In this document: piece by piece, positions 59,522 through 64,000 of the stretch
Layout of the letters: each line of letters opens with the position of its first letter
How positions within the stretch are numbered: the first letter of the stretch is position 1
From: Streptomyces lacrimifluminis
GTDB lineage: Bacteria > Actinomycetota > Actinomycetes > Streptomycetales > Streptomycetaceae
Assembly (NCBI RefSeq): GCF_014646095.1
Contig: NZ_BMMU01000019.1
Coordinates: forward strand, 77,525-141,524
DNA length: 64,000 nt
Direction: 5' to 3'
Notes under the pieces: generated by a model
The model's database searches: none
What the model was told of the DNA's origin: nothing
The model's input: only the letters and a program-made list of their open reading frames with translations
Translations under genes and position numbers: made by a program

Positions 59522-60493
59522 ATGCCCGTCACCGTCGTACGTTTCAACCTGGTCGCCCCCGACGCCACCCCCGCCGATCTCCGCGCCCGCTACCAGGCCG
59601 CGATCGAGATGGCCGCGTACGCCGACGCCCACGGAATCACCACCGTCCAGACCGAGGAGCACCACGGCGTCGCCAACAACTGGCTGCCCTCGCCGTTCGC
59701 CTTCGCGGGGGCCGTGTTCGGGGCGACGCGCCGGATCGCGGTGACCGTGTCGGCGGTGATCGGCCCGTTGCACGACCCCTTGAGGCTCGCCGAGGACATC
59801 GCCGTACTCGATCTGCTGAGCGGCGGGCGGCTGGTCACGGTCGCCGGGATCGGATACCGGCCCGAGGAGTACGCGCACTTCGGCGCCGACTGGAAGCGGC
59901 GCGGCAAGCTCCAGGACGAGCTGCTGGAGACGCTCCTGAAGGCCTGGACCGGGGAGGAGTTCACCTACCGGGGCCGTACGGTCCGGGTCACTCCGCGCCC
60001 GTGCACCGAGCCGCACCCGCTTCTCCTGGTGGGCGGCTCGTCGAAGGCGGCGGCCAGGCGGGCGGCCCGTCTGGGGCTCCCTCTCTTCCCCAGCGCACAC
60101 CTGCCCGAGCTGGAGGCCTACTACAAGGAACGGCTCGTCGAGTACGGCACGGAGGGCTGGACGATGATGCCGGCCGCCGAGACCCCGCTGCTGCACATCA
60201 CAAAGGACCCGGACCGGGCGTGGGCCGAGCACGGCCACCACTTCCTGCACGAGGCCCGGACGTACGCCTCCTGGCAGTCCGGCGACATACGGTCCGCCGT
60301 GAAGTCGGCGGCCACGACGGTCGAGGAGCTGCGCGCCGAGGGTGTCTACCGGATGCTGACGCCCGAGGAGTGCGTGGCGCAGGGGCTGGACAACTACGTG
60401 CTGCATCCGCTGTCGGGCGGGATGCCGGTGGAGGAGGGGTGGAGGAGTCTGCGGCTGTTCGGCGAGCGGGTGGTGCCGGAACTGGCGGGCTGA
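59522..60493 (+). CDS. LLM-class flavin-dependent oxidoreductase
   Basis: 323 residues from ATG 59522 with AAGGGG upstream. The luciferase-like fold is visible: RYQAAIEMAAYADAHGITTVQTEEHHGVANNW (the H-H after E-E), SAVIGPLHDPLRLAEDIAVLDLLSGGRLVTVAGIGYRPEEYAHFG, LLLVGGSSKAAARRAARLGLPLFPS. It uses FMNH2 or F420 to oxidise an unknown small molecule. Complete length for the family. A TetR-type palindrome precedes it; two tandem hairpins follow it. Confidence 0.85.
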   Translation: MPVTVVRFNLVAPDATPADLRARYQAAIEMAAYADAHGITTVQTEEHHGVANNWLPSPFAFAGAVFGATRRIAVTVSAVIGPLHDPLRLAEDIAVLDLLSGGRLVTVAGIGYRPEEYAHFGADWKRRGKLQDELLETLLKAWTGEEFTYRGRTVRVTPRPCTEPHPLLLVGGSSKAAARRAARLGLPLFPSAHLPELEAYYKERLVEYGTEGWTMMPAAETPLLHITKDPDRAWAEHGHHFLHEARTYASWQSGDIRSAVKSAATTVEELRAEGVYRMLTPEECVAQGLDNYVLHPLSGGMPVEEGWRSLRLFGERVVPELAG

Positions 60494-60507
60494 CGCACCT
60501 GCTGGAA

Positions 60508-60592
60508 GCCGCTCCCGGCTCGGGCAGTGGCCGAGCCGGGAGCGGCCGTGGATACGGGGAGAAGGGCAGCGGGGACTTGGCCCTTCTCCCCG
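60508..60592. terminator. two tandem terminator hairpins between convergent genes
   Basis: The first has 16 base pairs (60508-60523 with 60531-60546), loop 7. The second has 13 (60555-60567 with 60580-60592), loop 12. They lie between the LLM gene and convergent glcP and can end both transcripts. Confidence 0.8.
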
Positions 60593-60613
60593 GGTCGTGG
60601 GGAGGTTCCGGCC

Positions 60614-62032
60614 CTAGCCCATCTCCTCCAGCGTCTTGCCGTTCGTCTCCTTGACGAACCTGAGGACGAACGGGATCGAGAGCGCGGCGAAGATCGTGTA
60701 GATCACGTAGGTCGCGGAGAGGTTCCAGTCGGCCAGCGACGGGAAGCTCGCGGTGATGGCCCAGTTGGCGATCCACTGGGCGGCGGCGGCCACGCCCAGT
60801 GCGGCGGCCCGGAGCCTGTTCGGGAACATCTCGCCGAGGAAGACCCAGACGACGACACCCCAGGAGAGGGCGAAGAAGAGCACGAACACATGGGCGGCGA
60901 CCAGGGCGACCCAGCCCTGTGTGGCGGGCAGCTTGCCGTCGACGAGGTCGTAGGAGAAGGCCCAGGCCTCCAGGGCGAGCCCGATGACCATGCCGACGGA
61001 ACCGATGAGCGCGAGCGGCCGGCGGCCGATGCGGTCGACGAAGATCATGGCGATCACGGTGCCGACGATGTTGATGATCGACGTCGTGAAGGAGTAGAGG
61101 AACGACTCCGTCGGGTCGACGCCGACCGACTGCCAGAGCGTCGCGGAGTAGTAGAACGCGACGTTGATGCCGACGAACTGCTGGAAGACCGAGAGCCCGA
61201 TACCGATCCAGACGATCGGCTTGAAGAAGAAGGTGCCGCCGAGCAGGTCCTTGAAGACCGACTTGTGCTCGCTCTTCATGGCGTGCTCGATCTCGGCGAC
61301 CCGGGCGTCCAGGTCGACGCTGTCGCCCTCGACCTCGCGCAGCACCTCACGGGCGCGCTCGCCCCGGCCGACGGAGATCAGGAAGCGCGGCGACTCGGGG
61401 ATCGCGAAGGACAGCAGCCCGTACAGCACCGCCGGTACGACCATCACCCCGAGCATGACCTGCCAGGCCTCGACACCCAGCAGCTCGCCACGCTGGTCAC
61501 CGCCCGCCGCGTTCAGGATGCCCCAGTTGACCAGCTGCGAGATGGCGATGCCGATGACGATCGCGGCCTGCTGGAAGGAGCCGAGCCGCCCCCGGTACGC
61601 GGCCGGGGCGACCTCGGCGATGTAGGCGGGGCCGATGACGGAGGCCATGCCGATGGCGAAGCCGCCGACGATCCGCCAGAAGGCGAGGTCGTACAGCGCG
61701 AAGGGCAGCGCGGAGCCGACGGCGCTGATCGTGAAGAGCACCGCGGAGATCTGCATACAGCGGATACGGCCGATGCGGTCGGCCATGCGCCCCGCGGTGG
61801 CCGCGCCTATGGCGCAGCCGATCAGCGCGATGGCGATGACCTGCGCCAGGGCCGCTGAGCCGACGTCGTAGCGGCTCCGGATGGCCTCGACGGCGCCGTT
61901 GATCACGGCACTGTCGTAACCGAACAGAAAGCCACCCATCGCGGCCGCCGCCGCGATGAAGATGACATGTCCGAGATGCTCGGGACGAGCCGTTCCGGCT
62001 CGTGACTTGAGTGTCTGCTCAGCGCTGGTCAC
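60614..62032 (-). CDS. glcP: glucose permease, MFS sugar transporter
   Basis: 472 residues from GTG 62032, GAGGAG upstream; the same length as S. coelicolor GlcP1. Twelve membrane segments and the sugar porter motifs are present: GYDSAVINGA, MADRIGRIRCMQISA, R-G-R-L-G-S-F, PESPRFLIS, VDRIGRRPL, and the QQFVGINVAFYYS loop that binds glucose in GLUT-type carriers. It brings in glucose with protons and feeds glycolysis, and it is central to glucose repression in Streptomyces. Promoter at about 62119-62146. It is downstream of smc on the same strand with a 186-base spacer. Confidence 0.93.
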   Translation of the reverse strand: MTSAEQTLKSRAGTARPEHLGHVIFIAAAAAMGGFLFGYDSAVINGAVEAIRSRYDVGSAALAQVIAIALIGCAIGAATAGRMADRIGRIRCMQISAVLFTISAVGSALPFALYDLAFWRIVGGFAIGMASVIGPAYIAEVAPAAYRGRLGSFQQAAIVIGIAISQLVNWGILNAAGGDQRGELLGVEAWQVMLGVMVVPAVLYGLLSFAIPESPRFLISVGRGERAREVLREVEGDSVDLDARVAEIEHAMKSEHKSVFKDLLGGTFFFKPIVWIGIGLSVFQQFVGINVAFYYSATLWQSVGVDPTESFLYSFTTSIINIVGTVIAMIFVDRIGRRPLALIGSVGMVIGLALEAWAFSYDLVDGKLPATQGWVALVAAHVFVLFFALSWGVVVWVFLGEMFPNRLRAAALGVAAAAQWIANWAITASFPSLADWNLSATYVIYTIFAALSIPFVLRFVKETNGKTLEEMG

Positions 62033-62118
62033 GTTCAACTCCTCGGGCCACCGGCAACGCCGCCGGGTGGGGGACCCTCCCAGGTAGGTGGTACCTGAAG
62101 GTAAAAAGGGCATTATCG

Positions 62119-62146
62119 AGACTATGCCTTCAAGTTTCCACTTCAA
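62119..62146 (-). promoter_or_regulatory. glcP promoter candidate
   Basis: On the minus strand TTGAAG (62146-62141) is 16 bases before TAGTCT (62124-62119). The region is AT-rich and carries ACTTGAA-type repeats (near 62131 and 62190). Transcription would start near 62113, with a leader of about 80 bases. Confidence 0.45.
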
Positions 62147-62218
62147 TCACGGGAAAGATGTGAGATGGAAGGCAGTTTGAACCGACTTGCATTCAAGTCT
62201 TGAAGGAGAAGGGAAGGG

Positions 62219-64000
62219 CTAGCGGAGCCGCTGTGAAATCACCTTCGACACGCCGTCCCCCTGCATGGAGACGCCGTACAGCGCGTCGGCGACCTCCATC
62301 GTCCGCTTCTGGTGCGTGATCACGATGAGCTGCGAGGCTTCCTGGAGTTCCTGCATGATGCGGATGAGCCGCTGAAGGTTGGTGTCGTCGAGGGCCGCCT
62401 CGACCTCGTCCATCACGTAGAAGGGACTCGGTCTGGCCTTGAAGATCGACACCAGCAACGCCACGGCGGTGAGTGAGCGCTCGCCACCGGAAAGCAGCGA
62501 CAGCCGCTTGACCTTCTTGCCCGGGGGCCGGGCCTCCACGTCCACACCGGTGGTGAGCATGTTGTCGGGATCGGTCAGGATCAGCCGTCCCTCCCCACCG
62601 GGGAACAGCCGGCTGAAGACACCCTCGAACTGCGCCGCCGTGTCCCGGTACGCCTCCGTGAAGACCTGCTCGACCCGCTCGTCGACCTCCCTCACCACCT
62701 GAAGCAGATCGATGCGCGTCTTCTTCAGGTCTTCGAGCTGCTCGCTGAGGAACTTGTGGCGCTCCTCCAGCGCCGCGAACTCCTCCAGCGCCAGCGGATT
62801 GACCTTGCCGAGCTGCTGGTAGGCCCGCTCGGTCGCCCTGAGCCGCTTCTCCTGTTCGGCCCGGTGGAACCGCTTCGGCTGGTTGCGCGGGTCCTCCGGG
62901 TCCTCGGGCAGCTCCTCGCCCTCGGCGGGGGGCGAGGGCGGCACCAGCTGGTGCGGGCCGTACTCGGCCACCAACCCCTCCGGTTCCACACCGAGTTCCT
63001 CCAGCGCCTTGGTCTCCAGCTGCTCGATCCGCAGCCGCTTCTCGGCGCCGAGTACCTCACCGCGGTGCATCGAATCCGTCAACTTGTCGAGTTCGGCCTT
63101 GAGATCACGGCCGGCGACGCGAGCGGCGGTCAGTTCCTGCTCACGCCGGGCCTTGGCGGCGTCGGCCGCGGTGCGCTCCTCGTCGGCCCGGGAGAGGGAT
63201 ACCTCGACATGCGTGAGCAGTTGCCGCGCCCCGGAGGCGACGGCTTCGGCGACGGCCGCCTCGTGTCTGAGCCGCGCCCGCCGCTGCTCGGCACGCGCGC
63301 GCGCCTCCCGTTCGGCACGCGCGGCCCGGTCGAGCGAGTCGGCCCGTCCGGCCAGCCCCTTGACCCGTTCCTCGTGCGTACGGACCTGAAGCCGGGCCTC
63401 CATCTCGGTCTGCCGCGCGTTGGCGCCGTCGGCGGCGAGGCGATCCCGTACTCCCGTGTCGGGCTCCTCCTCGACGGGCATCTCCTCGGCGACAGCCAGC
63501 CGTTCGGCGAGTTCCTCGGCATCCTGTACGGCCCTGTCGAGCGCTTCCTGCGCCCTCGCCGCGGCGGCGGTGGACCTCTCGGCCTCTCCGGCGGCGCCCC
63601 TGGCCTGCCCGGCGAGCCGCCCGAGCTGCTGGGCGACCGCCGACTTCTCCCGGTCGGCGGTCCGCCGCCGCTCCCCCAGCTCCTCGACGAACGCTGCACA
63701 CTCCTTGCGCCGCTCCCCGGCGAGCCGCTGTGCCCCGGCCAACTCCTCGCACCGCACGGCCAGTTCCCCCAGCTCGGTGGCTGCCTCGTCGACGGAGGCC
63801 TGCACCTCCAGCAGGCTCGGCGCCCCGGCGGACCCGCCGTGCGCGAAGTGGGCGCCCAGCAGATCCCCTTCGGCAGTCACCGCGGTCAACTCCGGCCGCG
63901 CGTACACCAGTTCCTCAGCGTCTTCGAGCGTCCCGACGAGCACGATCCCGCGCAGCAACCGGCGTACGGCGGGCATGAGTTCGGCTGGGCCACGGACGAG
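62219..64000 (-). CDS. smc: chromosome segregation protein SMC, C-terminal half (runs off the right edge)
   Basis: The frame is open to the window edge (63977-64000 reads LVRGPAEL on the minus strand). In the window: the end of the hinge (RRLLRGIVLVGTLEDAEELVYARPELTAVTAEGDLLGAHFAHGG), about 330 residues of coiled coil (VDEAATELGELAVRCEELAG, AERSTAAAARAQEALDRAVQDAEELAERL), and the C-terminal ATPase head with signature LSLLSGGERSLTAVALL and Walker B PFYVMDEVEAALDD, D-loop, and VITHQKRTMEVADALYGVSMQG. SMC with ScpA/ScpB folds and separates chromosomes. The N-terminal head with Walker A lies outside. Confidence 0.94.
   Translation of the reverse strand, partial: LVRGPAELMPAVRRLLRGIVLVGTLEDAEELVYARPELTAVTAEGDLLGAHFAHGGSAGAPSLLEVQASVDEAATELGELAVRCEELAGAQRLAGERRKECAAFVEELGERRRTADREKSAVAQQLGRLAGQARGAAGEAERSTAAAARAQEALDRAVQDAEELAERLAVAEEMPVEEEPDTGVRDRLAADGANARQTEMEARLQVRTHEERVKGLAGRADSLDRAARAEREARARAEQRRARLRHEAAVAEAVASGARQLLTHVEVSLSRADEERTAADAAKARREQELTAARVAGRDLKAELDKLTDSMHRGEVLGAEKRLRIEQLETKALEELGVEPEGLVAEYGPHQLVPPSPPAEGEELPEDPEDPRNQPKRFHRAEQEKRLRATERAYQQLGKVNPLALEEFAALEERHKFLSEQLEDLKKTRIDLLQVVREVDERVEQVFTEAYRDTAAQFEGVFSRLFPGGEGRLILTDPDNMLTTGVDVEARPPGKKVKRLSLLSGGERSLTAVALLVSIFKARPSPFYVMDEVEAALDDTNLQRLIRIMQELQEASQLIVITHQKRTMEVADALYGVSMQGDGVSKVISQRLR

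Overview
The window is a piece of Streptomyces chromosome. The sequence has very high G+C with strong third-position bias, and it carries whiG, nsdA, a sipWXYZ-like signal peptidase cluster, glcP, GlnR-type boxes and amtB-glnK-glnD. From memory, the gene order from rlmN to smc matches the S. coelicolor SCO56xx-SCO5577 core region read in reverse. It looks like core chromosome rather than a genomic island. I see no tRNA, rRNA, CRISPR array, prophage or complete insertion sequence.

Left part (1-25 kb), mixed metabolic and regulatory genes: the start of an aldehyde dehydrogenase gene with a GlnR-like box upstream, a NADAR glycosidase, a DUF4190 membrane protein, a probable aminodeoxyfutalosine deaminase (menaquinone pathway), a glycerophosphodiesterase, and an ECF sigma factor fused to a zinc anti-sigma-like motif, membrane segments and an outside domain. 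Next come an S12 serine hydrolase, a broken DUF2071 gene, and a three-gene partner-switching set (STAS protein, HATPase kinase, GAF-PP2C phosphatase). A polyamine-type catabolic group follows (aminobutyraldehyde dehydrogenase, Lrp/AsnC regulator, class III aminotransferase). After it lie an odd ABC/permease pair, a VOC protein, a LOG-like protein, a sortase-anchored LAETG protein, an MDMPI-type enzyme and a thiamine ABC transporter operon under a TPP riboswitch.

Middle part (25-48 kb), mostly on the minus strand, holds information-processing genes: rlmN, cdsA, frr, pyrH, tsf, rpsB, an M23 peptidase, a TetR regulator, whiG, dprA, a YifB/ComM ATPase, yraN, DUF2469, a Nudix hydrolase, four tandem type I signal peptidase genes, rplS, trmD, rimM, a KH-domain protein and rpsP. 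A MITE-like element (about 203 bp) and a nine-copy AGGTC repeat flank the TetR gene beside whiG. A SprT-like protein and a frameshifted second proS follow.

Right part (48-64 kb): a methyltransferase, ffh, the nitrogen operon amtB-glnK-glnD behind a GlnR box, nsdA, a degenerate PrimPol-domain protein, ftsY, a flavin-dependent LLM oxidoreductase behind a TetR-type palindrome, the glucose permease glcP, and the C-terminal half of smc, which runs off the window. Two parts of the SRP pathway (ffh, ftsY) and all four signal peptidases lie in this window, so protein export is a clear theme. Nitrogen control is a second one: GlnR-like boxes at two places, polyamine/GABA-type enzymes, and GlnK/GlnD/AmtB.

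Start codons were chosen from visible ribosome binding sites where possible; several are uncertain and are marked. Gene symbols rest on recognised protein sequence, not on database searches.
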